Assembly (NCBI GenBank): GCA_963675625.1
Contig: OY776497.1
Location: 868,001 to 932,000 of the forward strand
DNA: 64,000 nucleotides
Reading direction: 5' to 3'
Source of the DNA: F22 sp963675625
GTDB lineage: Bacteria > Bacteroidota > Bacteroidia > Bacteroidales > Bacteroidaceae
How positions within the stretch are numbered: the stretch's first letter is position 1; each line of letters opens with the position of its first letter. Made by a program: the position numbers and the translations under genes. Positions 27,384-36,087 of this stretch are shown here, piece after piece. The notes under the pieces were generated by a model that ran no database searches, had not been told where the DNA came from, and saw nothing but the letters and a program-made list of their open reading frames with translations.

Positions 27384-27845
27384 TTATTGTGATACTGGCG
27401 GTAAAATCTTACCAGTTAAGTATCCATTTTCATCGCATTCGGCTCGACAAGCCTGTACGTATAAGATATTGAACTTATCACACCAGGGCTTGACCCATTC
27501 TTGCATTCCTGAGGACTGTACTATAACATCAATCCCTTGACTTTGAAGCAGAATAACTTCATTAAGGTGGGGCATATGTAGATACTTGTCCAATCGTGTG
27601 GCCGCAAATTCCTTGGCCACTCGTTCGAAACGGTCTTTGCGCATCCCCTTGATTATATATTGCAATAGGCGATGATAAAAATTCTGGGTGGACATAAGTC
27701 CCAATTTTTTCAAAATCAAGGAGATAATATGGCAACTCAATATGTGCCTCATAAACTTCTTTCGGCAATAATAATGGATGAAAGCTTCGGTGCTATCTCC
27801 TTTAATCAAATAGTTTTCGAAATGAACTTGTTTAGTTTTATTCAT
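27384..27845 (-). pseudogene. Truncated, catalytically dead HAD-family phosphatase remnant
   Basis: The 153-residue frame resembles the N-terminal two thirds of HAD subfamily IB (SerB-like) phosphatases: GDSTEAFIHYYC, a helical cap, then VIVQSSGMQEWVKPWC and a GYLTGKILPPV segment, where the family continues with NCYG..K and the GDS..D metal site. Here translation stops right after PPVSQ, so the Lys and second Asp motifs are missing. The N-terminal DxDxT nucleophile motif is also altered to HFENYL (Asp to His, Asp to Glu, Thr to Tyr). The 3' end meets the repeat block. Most likely a decayed gene; a non-enzymatic role cannot be excluded. Confidence 0.7.
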
Positions 27846-28333
27846 ATAATGGTTATTAATCTGATATCTATGTGTGCATTTTGTTTACAAATATAGTCAT
27901 AATTGTTGTTTATACAAACAAATAGTACATCTCTATATATAGAAAAAACAATAGATACCGATATATAGACCATAAAAAAATGTGAGTATTCAAAATAAGC
28001 CCCATGTATGTCTGCTATCGCACACAAAGCAATAGAGGAACGACTAGTCCTGAATATGCGTTACAGTTATAATTTAAGTACAAACATTTTATCACAGAAA
28101 AAAAGATTATATATATTTATGGTCAAATAAATAATACACTCAAGCATATGAAAACTGTAAAAAGAAACACTGAATGTATAAAGTATGGAGTGGTTACTAT
28201 ATCTTATTAAGCATACTCGTACTAATCATACTTTATGGTGTGTACTCTTCTTTCTTTAAGAAAAAGAGCACCTTGTAAGAAGTTGATTCTCCACAAAAGC
28301 AACCAAGTGTGGAGTAGTGATATCACGTATAAA
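27846..28333. other. AT-rich intergenic region with one possible small gene
   Basis: About 490 bases between the HAD remnant and the U32 gene. The only coding candidate is a 34-residue membrane peptide at 28174-28278. A short inverted repeat, CTCCACA at 28291-28297 with TGTGGAG at 28310-28316, follows it and might end transcription. No RNA gene is recognised. Confidence 0.4.
28174..28278 (+). CDS. Candidate 34-residue single-span membrane peptide
   Basis: The frame encodes MYKVWSGYYILLSILVLIIL followed by YGVYSSFFKKKSTL: one hydrophobic helix of about 19 residues, then a basic tail (KKK) that would keep the C-terminus cytosolic. Small proteins of this shape are often missed. The upstream sequence TATATATTTATGG (about 28110) is a loose promoter match. 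A second overlapping frame starts at 28148 but codes only 20 unremarkable residues. No family recognised; confidence is low because AT-rich DNA can give such frames by chance. Confidence 0.3.
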   Translation: MYKVWSGYYILLSILVLIILYGVYSSFFKKKSTL

Positions 28334-30178
28334 CTATTCCTTCTCTTTCTTGACAATCATCACGCAACGCTTGCAATCAAATGCCAAGGGGAATCGCTTG
28401 CCATCTAGTCCGACGAGTGTGAGTGGTTCTGGATGTTTCAAGCGTTTCTTATGGTGCACGGGGCATCCACCGAGGGCATAGCGGATGCAATGTTTGGTTT
28501 CCATCAAGACGGCATCGTCGACGGGCTGCACTTCGTATGCTGGGGCGACTTTCTTGACGCCATGGGCTTCGTAAAAGCGTTTGGCCACGTCATTGGCCAC
28601 ATTATAGCGGTAATCCATCTCGGTAGGAAGCACTACGTGGCTGGCTTTCTTTTTGCTAGCGACCGGACTAGGGGTGAAGTGCATCTTGCGATTGGCTTCG
28701 AGTCGCGCGGTGGTCTGTCGACGCAAATCGGCCACTACGGATGCGGGAATAAACCAGGCTTGGCTCAAATCAATATCAATATGGCTGGCACGGAAACCGG
28801 TACCTCCTAGTTTGGCTAGTTGGCGCTGGATGGCTTCGTGCTGGGGCTTCTTGGCAATCTGATGCTCCCACTCGACGGTACAGGTAGCAGCTTGCCAATC
28901 GGTATCTTCCATGGTCAAGGCGAACCCTGTGGGGGTGTCGTAAAAACGCATGGTCACGTCGATCTCGCGCTGACCAGAGAGGTCGTCGGCTAGGAGCTTG
29001 GCAAACTCGTGGTCGTAGTTGCGATAGAGCGTGGCACGTGGGGGGATATTGGGGGGCGCTTGCTGGGGAAACAGTTTGTTGTTGTCGACTTTATTGATGC
29101 GGAAGCCTTCGAGCTTGCCTTCGGCATTGATAAAGCATACGCCATCGCCATTGTGGAAGGGTTTGACGCCTGCAACGGTGATGAAGCGGCCACGGCGTTC
29201 TTTGAAACGGCCCATCTCTTCGCCCATGGCTTTGGGGGTGTCGGGGTTGTGAACGGTTTCCTGACGACCATGTAGGAAATAGTCGGTATAGCCTCGGCTA
29301 AATGTTTTATCGAGCTGAGGGGTGAAGCGAAAGAGGCAGTGACCAGACGAAGCGGGCATATACTCGGGACGACGGGCCATGATCTGATCGAGGGCTTGGC
29401 GGTAGGCGGCTACGACGTTTTTGACGTAGTCCATATCTTTCAAGCGACCTTCTATCTTCAAGGAGGTGGCGCCTGCATCGAGCAGGGCTTCTAGTTGGTC
29501 GATGCGGTTCATATCTTTCAAGGACAGCAGGTGTTTGCTGTGTTGCAGCACGTGGCCTTGGGCATCTTCGAGGTGGAAGGGCATGCGGCACACTTGGGCG
29601 CAGGCACCACGATTGGCGCTACGGCCGTAACAGGCTTGGCTGGCATAGCATCGACCGCTGTAACTGACGCATAGGGCGCCATGAACAAAGACTTCGAGGG
29701 GTACTTTGGGGTTGTCCTCATGGATGGTGCGGATCTCTTCGAGGGAGAGTTCGCGGGCAAGCACCACTTGGTCTAGGCCTTCGTCGGCTAGAAAGCGTAC
29801 TTTCTGCGAGGTACGGTTGTCCATCTGGGTACTGGCTTGCATGGCCAGTGGGGGCATCTTATCCATAGCCAAAAGGGCCATATCTTGGATGATGAGGGCA
29901 TCGACATGGGCACGGTATAAGGACCATACGATATCGCATGCGGCATCGAGCTCGTCGTTGTACAAGATGGTATTGAGGGCGACATAGACTTTGGCGCCAT
30001 AGCGATGGGCATGCTCACAAAGGGCGGCAATATCTTCGATAGTATTGCCGGCAGCTGCGCGGGCTCCAAAGCTGGGACCGCCTATATATACGGCATCTGC
30101 GCCGTGGTTGATGGCTGCTATCCCAATCTCTTTGTTTTTGGCTGGGGCCAGCAGTTCGATCTTTCTTACTTTTTTCAT
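28334..30178 (-). CDS. rlhA: U32 family protein, RlhA-like 23S rRNA hydroxylation protein
   Basis: Member of peptidase family U32, 614 residues. It starts with the family opening KIELLAPAKNKEIGIAAINHGADAVYIGG, contains the U32 signature (SLKIEGRLKDMDYVKNVVAAYR, about 240-262) and the cysteine-rich cluster CVSYSGRCYASQACYGRSANRGAC (about 168-192), probably an iron-sulfur or metal site, and carries the long C-terminal DUF3656-like extension with a last pair CVM/CKRC. Length and extension match RlhA (YdcP), which hydroxylates C2501 of 23S rRNA, rather than the shorter TrhP. It abuts metA with no gap, so the two are co-transcribed. GC-rich like its neighbours. Confidence 0.82.
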   Translation of the reverse strand: MKKVRKIELLAPAKNKEIGIAAINHGADAVYIGGPSFGARAAAGNTIEDIAALCEHAHRYGAKVYVALNTILYNDELDAACDIVWSLYRAHVDALIIQDMALLAMDKMPPLAMQASTQMDNRTSQKVRFLADEGLDQVVLARELSLEEIRTIHEDNPKVPLEVFVHGALCVSYSGRCYASQACYGRSANRGACAQVCRMPFHLEDAQGHVLQHSKHLLSLKDMNRIDQLEALLDAGATSLKIEGRLKDMDYVKNVVAAYRQALDQIMARRPEYMPASSGHCLFRFTPQLDKTFSRGYTDYFLHGRQETVHNPDTPKAMGEEMGRFKERRGRFITVAGVKPFHNGDGVCFINAEGKLEGFRINKVDNNKLFPQQAPPNIPPRATLYRNYDHEFAKLLADDLSGQREIDVTMRFYDTPTGFALTMEDTDWQAATCTVEWEHQIAKKPQHEAIQRQLAKLGGTGFRASHIDIDLSQAWFIPASVVADLRRQTTARLEANRKMHFTPSPVASKKKASHVVLPTEMDYRYNVANDVAKRFYEAHGVKKVAPAYEVQPVDDAVLMETKHCIRYALGGCPVHHKKRLKHPEPLTLVGLDGKRFPLAFDCKRCVMIVKKEKE

Positions 30179-31096
30179 CTACTGAATATCCTCGATATTA
30201 TATGGTGTGGCTTGGTATACGAAATAGTTCAACCAGTTGGAAAACAACAGGTTGGCGTGACTTCTCCAGGTCACTTGGACGCCTTTGGCTGGGTCGTTGT
30301 CGCGATAATAGTGCTTGGGCATGGCGATAGTTTCGCCTTTGCGCAAATCACGTATATATTCGTCGTGGAGGGTGAGTGGACTGTATTCGCTGTGTCCGGT
30401 GACGTAAAACTCGCGGCCTTCACGGGCTACAACGAGGTGTACGCCGGCTTCGGACGACTCGGAGAGGATGCTCAATTCGGGTACCTTGGCGATATCTTGA
30501 CGGCACACTTCGGTGAAACGACTGTGGGGCACGTAGAAGGTGTCGTCGAATCCACGGAAGATGGGGTGCAAAGGACGCAGGGGTTTATGTTCAAAGACGC
30601 CAAAGAGTTTGTGGTCGAGCGCCACCTTGGGCACACCGTAGTAGTGGTACAAGGCGGCTTGGGAGGCCCAGCAGATAAAGAGTGAGGAGAAGACGTGGGT
30701 CTTGGCCCAATCGAGGATCTCTTGTATCTCGTTCCAATAAGAGACGTCTTCATAGTCCATCTTTTCTAATGGGGCACCGGTGACAATGAGGCCGTCGTAC
30801 TTCTGATCTTTCATTTCTTCAAAAGTCTGATAGAACTCATCGAGGTGTTCTGCAGGGGTGTTCTTGCTCACGTGGTTTTTGATGCACATGAGGGTGAGTT
30901 CGACTTGCAGGGGTGTATTGGACAGGAGGCGGATAAGGTCCGTCTCAGTGGTTATCTTTAAAGGCATCAAGTTGAGTACTGCGATTCGCAAAGGACGGAT
31001 GTCCTGACTTGCCGCGCGATCACGCTCAATGACAAATATATTTTCCTTTTTAAGCGCTTCGACCGCTGGAAGTATACCTGGTAAATTTAACGGCAT
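30179..31096 (-). CDS. metA: Homoserine O-acetyltransferase (MetA family)
   Basis: First committed step of methionine synthesis: acylates homoserine. The 305-residue protein keeps catalytic Cys142 (FICWASQAA), His235 and Glu237 (TGHSE). Residue 111 is Glu (TGAPLEKMDYEDV), which in characterised MetA enzymes selects acetyl-CoA; the succinyl-CoA enzymes of enteric bacteria have Gly there. So O-acetylhomoserine is the predicted product even though the family is usually named succinyltransferase. A -7-like CAAAGATA at 31127-31134 lies just upstream; the leader is only about 25 bases and shows no SAM riboswitch. Confidence 0.93.
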   Translation of the reverse strand: MPLNLPGILPAVEALKKENIFVIERDRAASQDIRPLRIAVLNLMPLKITTETDLIRLLSNTPLQVELTLMCIKNHVSKNTPAEHLDEFYQTFEEMKDQKYDGLIVTGAPLEKMDYEDVSYWNEIQEILDWAKTHVFSSLFICWASQAALYHYYGVPKVALDHKLFGVFEHKPLRPLHPIFRGFDDTFYVPHSRFTEVCRQDIAKVPELSILSESSEAGVHLVVAREGREFYVTGHSEYSPLTLHDEYIRDLRKGETIAMPKHYYRDNDPAKGVQVTWRSHANLLFSNWLNYFVYQATPYNIEDIQ

Positions 31097-31209
31097 GACT
31101 CTTTAATATTAGTTTATTTCAGTCTACAAAGATAGTGCTTTTCCATCCGTTGCCCTAGTAATTGGGTATAAAAGTACTAAAAAGCATTGGAAACAGGCGA
31201 GAGATTGCT

Positions 31210-31217
31210 TACCTTTG
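31210..31217 (+). promoter_or_regulatory. -7 element of topB promoter
   Basis: TACCTTTG matches TAnnTTTG, 59 bases before the topB start. The -33 side offers only TTGG at a suitable distance. Confidence 0.45.
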
Positions 31218-31276
31218 CAGGAAGCAACGGGATGTATGTCCTCGTCTTATAAACCCTAATTAATAGCCTTCACATT

Positions 31277-33244
31277 ATGATCGTATGCATTGCAGAGAAA
31301 CCTAGCGTAGCCCGTGATATTGCCTCCATCTTAGGAGCCACCTCTCGTCATGACGGGTATATAGAAGGCAATGGGTATCAGGTGACATGGACTTTCGGAC
31401 ACTTGTGTACGCTCAAGGAGCCGCATGACTATCTGGCCAACTGGAAGTCGTGGAGCTTGAGCTCACTCCCTATGATTCCTGAACGTTTTGGTATCAAACT
31501 GATTGATTCGGAAAGTTACCAAAAGCAATTTCATGTGATTGAGAAACTGATGCAGAATGCTGATGAGATTATCAATTGTGGGGATGCTGGCCAGGAGGGG
31601 GAACTCATACAACGCTGGGTGATGCTCAAAGCGGGGGTGAAATGCCCGGTGAAGCGTCTGTGGATCTCTTCGCTGACGGAGGAGGCGATCAAGGAGGGCT
31701 TTGATAATCTGGTGGATCAGGATAAGTATCAGTCTCTGTATGAGGCGGGCTTGTCGAGGGCTATCGGGGACTGGATATTGGGGATGAATGCGACGCGTCT
31801 ATACACGATTAAGTATGGACAGCAACAGCAGGTATTGTCGATAGGCCGGGTGCAAACGCCGACGTTGGCGCTGATTGTGAACAGACACTTGGAGATTGAA
31901 AACTTTGTGCCGGTGCCGTATTGGGAACTAAAAACGGTGTACCGGGATACGACTTTCAGTGCGACGAAAGGTAAATTTGATACCAAAGAGGAGGGGGAAG
32001 CTTTCTTGGAGCAGGTCAAGGATAGTCCGTTTGAGGTGACTAAGGTGACGGCGAAGAAGGGGGTGGAACATGCGCCTAAATTGTTTGACTTGACGTCGCT
32101 ACAGGTCGAATGCAATAAAAAATTCAGTTATAGTGCGGAGGAGACGCTGCGGTTGATCCAGAGTCTATATGAGAAGAAATTAACAACGTATCCGCGTGTG
32201 GATACCACTTTCTTGAGTGAGGATGTGTATAATCGCTGTGGAAAGATTATCGGTGGATTGTCGGACTATGAGGCTTTGATTGGTCCATTGCGGGGCAAGA
32301 AGTTGCCTAAGAGTAAGCGTTATTTTGATACGTCTAAGGTGACGGATCACCATGCGATTATCCCTACTGGGGTGCGTCCGCAGGGGTTGACGGATATGGA
32401 ACGCAATGTGTATGACTTGGTGACTCGACGATTTATCTCTATCTTTTATCCCGATTGTAAGGTGTCGACCACGACGGTGGAAGGCAAGGTGAAAGATGTG
32501 CCGTTTAAAACATCGGGTAAGCAGATTTTGGAACCTGGATGGCGGGTGGTCTTTGCGCAAAGTGCAACGGAATCTACGCTCCCTGCTTTTGTAAAAGGGG
32601 AAAGTGGACCGCATACGCCGGACTTCCAAGAAAAGAGTACGCAGCCGCCCAAACCATACACGGAGGCGACGCTGCTACGGGCGATGGAAACGGCGGGGAA
32701 ACTGGTGGAAGATGATGACTTGCGGGAGGCACTCAAGGAAAATGGTATAGGACGTCCGTCTACTCGGGCCAATATCATTGAGACGCTGCTAAAACGTCGA
32801 TATATCCGTAAGGAGCGCAAGAATCTGGTGGCAACACCGACGGGTATCGAGTTGGTGAGTCTTATTCACGAGGAACTGTTGAAAAGTGCGGAGTTGACTG
32901 GGATTTGGGAACGCAAATTGCGCGAAATCGAAAAGAAGGAATATTCGGCTAAGCAGTTTATCGATGAACTAAAGGAGATGATTCAAGAGATTGTGCTGGC
33001 TGTATTGGGCGATAATAGCAATCGCCATGTGCCTATCATCAACCTGGAAGAAGAGAAGAAAAAGGCGACAGCTAAACGCAAAACAAATGAGATAAAAACG
33101 CCTAAAGAAGAGACATCCACACCACCAATAGTGGTTGGGGCTCCTTGTCCGAAATGTGGGAAGGGGACAATCATCAAGGGACGTACGTGCTATGGTTGTA
33201 GCGACTATACGGTATGTGACTGGCGGGCGCCATTTGAGCAATAA
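31277..33244 (+). CDS. topB: DNA topoisomerase III (type IA)
   Basis: Type IA topoisomerase that decatenates and removes single-strand crossings. The 655-residue protein has the Toprim start MIVCIAEKPSVARDIASILGA, the acidic triad region CGDAGQEGELIQRW (about 98-111), the active-site tyrosine in TTYPRVDTTFLSEDVY (about 305), the GIGRPSTRANIIE motif (about 492) and a C-terminal zinc ribbon CPKCGKGT...CYGCSDYTVCDW. It is of the chromosomal size; no conjugation genes are near. Its coding strand is G-rich while radA's is C-rich, part of the skew change across 27 kb. Confidence 0.94.
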   Translation: MIVCIAEKPSVARDIASILGATSRHDGYIEGNGYQVTWTFGHLCTLKEPHDYLANWKSWSLSSLPMIPERFGIKLIDSESYQKQFHVIEKLMQNADEIINCGDAGQEGELIQRWVMLKAGVKCPVKRLWISSLTEEAIKEGFDNLVDQDKYQSLYEAGLSRAIGDWILGMNATRLYTIKYGQQQQVLSIGRVQTPTLALIVNRHLEIENFVPVPYWELKTVYRDTTFSATKGKFDTKEEGEAFLEQVKDSPFEVTKVTAKKGVEHAPKLFDLTSLQVECNKKFSYSAEETLRLIQSLYEKKLTTYPRVDTTFLSEDVYNRCGKIIGGLSDYEALIGPLRGKKLPKSKRYFDTSKVTDHHAIIPTGVRPQGLTDMERNVYDLVTRRFISIFYPDCKVSTTTVEGKVKDVPFKTSGKQILEPGWRVVFAQSATESTLPAFVKGESGPHTPDFQEKSTQPPKPYTEATLLRAMETAGKLVEDDDLREALKENGIGRPSTRANIIETLLKRRYIRKERKNLVATPTGIELVSLIHEELLKSAELTGIWERKLREIEKKEYSAKQFIDELKEMIQEIVLAVLGDNSNRHVPIINLEEEKKKATAKRKTNEIKTPKEETSTPPIVVGAPCPKCGKGTIIKGRTCYGCSDYTVCDWRAPFEQ

Positions 33245-33274
33245 GCTAGCCCAGCAGTATAAAGAAGATAAAGC

Positions 33275-33310
33275 AAAAGAGGATACATCACAATGGATGT
33301 ATCCTCTTTT
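33275..33310. terminator. Bidirectional terminator, topB / carboxyltransferase
   Basis: Perfect 15-bp stem AAAAGAGGATACATC (33275-33289) with 33296-33310, six-base loop, T-rich and A-rich flanks; between convergent genes. Confidence 0.88.
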
Positions 33311-33342
33311 TATATTTAGTCATAGAAGGTTTGTATACCGTC

Positions 33343-35118
33343 TTACTTGTCTGTATTTTCTGGATCGACATAACCAAGTACATCGCCCTTGCGTACTGTA
33401 GCGCCTTGCTTCTTGCTGACTTCTACAACGCGACCTGTAAAGGCTGCTGGCACTTCGCAATGTTCTCCCCAAGGAGTGGTGATATAGCAGAAACGTTCGT
33501 TTGCTTCGTATCGGCGACCGATAACTGGAGCTTTAGAATCTTCTACAACATCGTATTCCCATACCAATTTACCTTGTACTGGGGCCATAATTGGTTGAGC
33601 TTTACCACGCTTAAGTAGGATAAGTTCTTCTGGATTTACACCACCCTTTTCCATTTCTGCTGCACGCATCTTGTCGACTTCTTCTTGGAAACGTTGTTTA
33701 GCCACACCGCTCTTGTAGTCGCGGTATTGACGATCGTGCATAGCCAATTCGAATAGCTCTTCATCGTCTTCACCATATTCCCAACCGTTTTCGTCCATTT
33801 CCTTGCGATATACATCCAACTGGTCTGGATAGTTATCTTGTGGAGTGGCGTCGGTAAATTCGTAACCTTTTTCTTTAGCAAGTGCAATGATTTCTGGTGC
33901 TAGTTCACCTGGAAGGCGACCGCTCTTACCTAGAATCATACCCCATGCGTTAGGGTCGATCATTGAAAAACGTTCCTTACCTTGTGCTAGGCACAATACG
34001 TTCATCAAGGCGATGTTCTTGACATACTGGCTAAATGGAGTAACCAATGGAGGATATCCTAGCTTAGGCCAAGCGTATTCTACTTCATTAAACAATTTCA
34101 GAGTCAACTCTTCCATTGTATATGGTTCTTTGCCGTTTGCCTTTAGGGCCATGTTGATGGCACCTTGCATATTTTCTAGATCGGCCATCATAGATCCCAT
34201 CATACCACCAGGTAGACCACAAGTCAATAGCAATGCAGACATCAACTTGTTTGTTGGGTTCATAAATAGACCTAAGAAGTCATCGATAAATTCTTGTGTC
34301 AATGTACGCGCTTTCATATAGGCGTCCATATTGATTTCTGGCACGTCAAAACCAGCATCGGCTAGCATGGCACGTACAGAGATTACGTCTGGGTGTACTT
34401 TACCCCATGACAATGGTTCGATGGCACAGTCGATAATATCGGCACCGTTCTTACATACTTCCAATACAGAAGCCATAGAAAGACCAGGACCTGTATGACC
34501 GTGGTATTCGATAACAACTTCTGGGTGTCTGTCTTTGATCGCTTTAGTTAGTTTACCCAAGAAACATGGACGACCAATACCTGCCATATCTTTCAAACAG
34601 ATTTCTGGAGCACCAGCGGCCACTAGTTCGTCGGCAACTGCTGTATAGTACTCTACCGTGTGAACTGGAGAATTGGTGATACAAAGGGTAGCCTGTGGGA
34701 TCATACCTGCTTCCAAAGCATACTTGATAGATGGGATGATGTTGCGGGTATCGTTCAAACCACAGAAGATACGTGGAATATCTACACCTTGTGCATGTTT
34801 TACTTTGTACATCATCTTACGTACATCTACTGGGCATGGGAACATACGGATACCATTCAAACCACGGTCTAGCATGTGTGTTTGAATACCGTACTCGTGA
34901 TAGATTTTGGTTACTTCACGAACGGCCTTATTTGGGTTTTCACCATACATTAGGTTCACTTGTTCGAATGCACCACCGTTTGTTTCAACGCGTGCAAAAC
35001 AACCCATTTCTGCAATCACTGGAGCAATTTTTACCAATTGATCCACGCGTGGCTGATACTTGCCTGAAGACTGCCACATGTCTCTATAAACTAGGCTAAA
35101 TTTTATCTCCCTCTTCAT
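33343..35118 (-). CDS. Carboxyltransferase / oxaloacetate decarboxylase alpha-like protein without biotin lysine
   Basis: The 591-residue protein aligns along the OadA / pyruvate carboxylase subunit B plan: TIM-barrel carboxyltransferase (about 1-300), with YRDMWQSSGKY at the place of RDAHQS, LKDMAG (conserved Lys) and HxH in EYHGHTGPG, then the PYC_OADA conserved domain (about 300-480) and a C-terminal biotinyl-like fold (about 510-588). In that last domain the EAMKM biotin site is replaced by ITTPWGEHCEVPAAFTG, with no lysine, so biotin cannot be attached there. The normal substrate and partner are therefore unclear; it may use a separate biotin carrier. Promoter-like CAAAAGTA at 35170-35177. 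Confidence 0.75.
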   Translation of the reverse strand: MKREIKFSLVYRDMWQSSGKYQPRVDQLVKIAPVIAEMGCFARVETNGGAFEQVNLMYGENPNKAVREVTKIYHEYGIQTHMLDRGLNGIRMFPCPVDVRKMMYKVKHAQGVDIPRIFCGLNDTRNIIPSIKYALEAGMIPQATLCITNSPVHTVEYYTAVADELVAAGAPEICLKDMAGIGRPCFLGKLTKAIKDRHPEVVIEYHGHTGPGLSMASVLEVCKNGADIIDCAIEPLSWGKVHPDVISVRAMLADAGFDVPEINMDAYMKARTLTQEFIDDFLGLFMNPTNKLMSALLLTCGLPGGMMGSMMADLENMQGAINMALKANGKEPYTMEELTLKLFNEVEYAWPKLGYPPLVTPFSQYVKNIALMNVLCLAQGKERFSMIDPNAWGMILGKSGRLPGELAPEIIALAKEKGYEFTDATPQDNYPDQLDVYRKEMDENGWEYGEDDEELFELAMHDRQYRDYKSGVAKQRFQEEVDKMRAAEMEKGGVNPEELILLKRGKAQPIMAPVQGKLVWEYDVVEDSKAPVIGRRYEANERFCYITTPWGEHCEVPAAFTGRVVEVSKKQGATVRKGDVLGYVDPENTDK

Positions 35119-35291
35119 CGTTGTATATCGAAAGGTTTACGTTATTGGAATATGCAATTAATATGCCTACAAAAGTACTTTATTCAGATGATATGGCGAA
35201 ATGTTTCCTGAAAAAATATCCAGGAATTACAATGTTTAGCAGTAATAATTTGGTAATTGCACAGCCCACATAGCAATGTGCACAAAAAAAG

Positions 35292-35813
35292 CTATTTTCC
35301 TGTGTTTTTTAGGGCTTTGAAGTATGCGGTTTTTAACTCTTTCTTAATTCGATGCAAACGGCTTTTAACAGTTCCACTGGGCACTCCCACGATTTCTGCC
35401 ATGTCTTCGTAGCTCACTCCTTTGAGCGCATACAATCCGAAAAGTTCGCGCTTATCGTCTGGCAATGCTTTCAACAAAGACATCAACAGACTCAAATCAT
35501 ACTCCTCATTATCAGGCTCTTGAAAACTATCCATGGCTGCATAGTCTTCCAAATAATCGATTTCATCAAGCGATTGAATAGATACTTTTTGCTCTGCACG
35601 CATTCTGTCATAGAACATATTGCGCATGATGCGCTTCATCCATGGTAAGAATTTATTTTGCTCCTGATACTGGTCTATCTGACTCATCGCACGGATGGAA
35701 GCCTCTTGCAATAAATCATCGGCAAAAGACGCATCGTGAGTAAGATATAAAGCGTAAGCACGGAGTTCTTGTTGAACTTGTGTCAACTGAGCAAAAATGG
35801 GTAATAGATTCAT
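35292..35813 (-). CDS. ECF-type RNA polymerase sigma factor
   Basis: Sigma-70 family factor of about 173 residues. Region 2 (YALYLTHDASFADDLLQEASIRAM, about 20-45, and the FLPWMKRIMRNMFYDRMR core-binding helix) and region 4 (LPDDKRELFGLYALKGVSYEDMAEIVGVPSGTVKSRLHRIKKEL, about 116-160) are clear. The start MNLLPIFAQL at 35813 is chosen because the earlier in-frame Met (35855) lies inside the -7 promoter element. No anti-sigma gene follows; the downstream neighbour is the carboxyltransferase on the same strand, 170 bases away. Regulon unknown. Confidence 0.9.
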   Translation of the reverse strand: MNLLPIFAQLTQVQQELRAYALYLTHDASFADDLLQEASIRAMSQIDQYQEQNKFLPWMKRIMRNMFYDRMRAEQKVSIQSLDEIDYLEDYAAMDSFQEPDNEEYDLSLLMSLLKALPDDKRELFGLYALKGVSYEDMAEIVGVPSGTVKSRLHRIKKELKTAYFKALKNTGK

Positions 35814-35852
35814 CCTATTATATAATGTGTAATGCGGAAATTCAAACTGAGA

Positions 35853-35884
35853 CAAAGATAGTCTATATCCCCAACGTAGCCAAA
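35853..35884 (-). promoter_or_regulatory. Sigma factor gene promoter
   Basis: On the minus strand TTTG (35884-35881), exactly 20 bases, TATCTTTG (35860-35853). Transcription starts near 35846, which fixes translation at 35813 rather than 35855. Confidence 0.7.
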
Positions 35885-36008
35885 TCTAAAGCAAAGAGAA
35901 TATGAAAAAAATATAGGCCGTAATTCTGTCAATATGAAAGCGATATTGGAGCAGGACATATCAAACTGAAAGCAAAACAAGAAAATAACAAAAAAGAAAG
36001 TTATTTCC

Positions 36009-36039
36009 TTTGCGGATTATACAAAATGATGTATATTTG
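36009..36039 (+). promoter_or_regulatory. dapF operon promoter
   Basis: TTTG (36009-36012), 19 bases, TATATTTG (36032-36039). The start of transcription near 36046 supports the dapF start at 36088 and rules out the longer frame from 36010. Confidence 0.65.
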
Positions 36040-36087
36040 CATCGTAAGCAAACAAATAGCAACTTTAACAAACCAACAAACAACGAA

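Noticed and set aside
28433..28810. 125-codon plus-strand frame opposite rlhA
   Set aside because: Shadow of the U32 gene's C-terminal part.
30005..30685. 226-codon plus-strand frame opposite rlhA and metA
   Set aside because: It is the complement of two strongly supported genes with intact catalytic motifs; length is explained by high GC.
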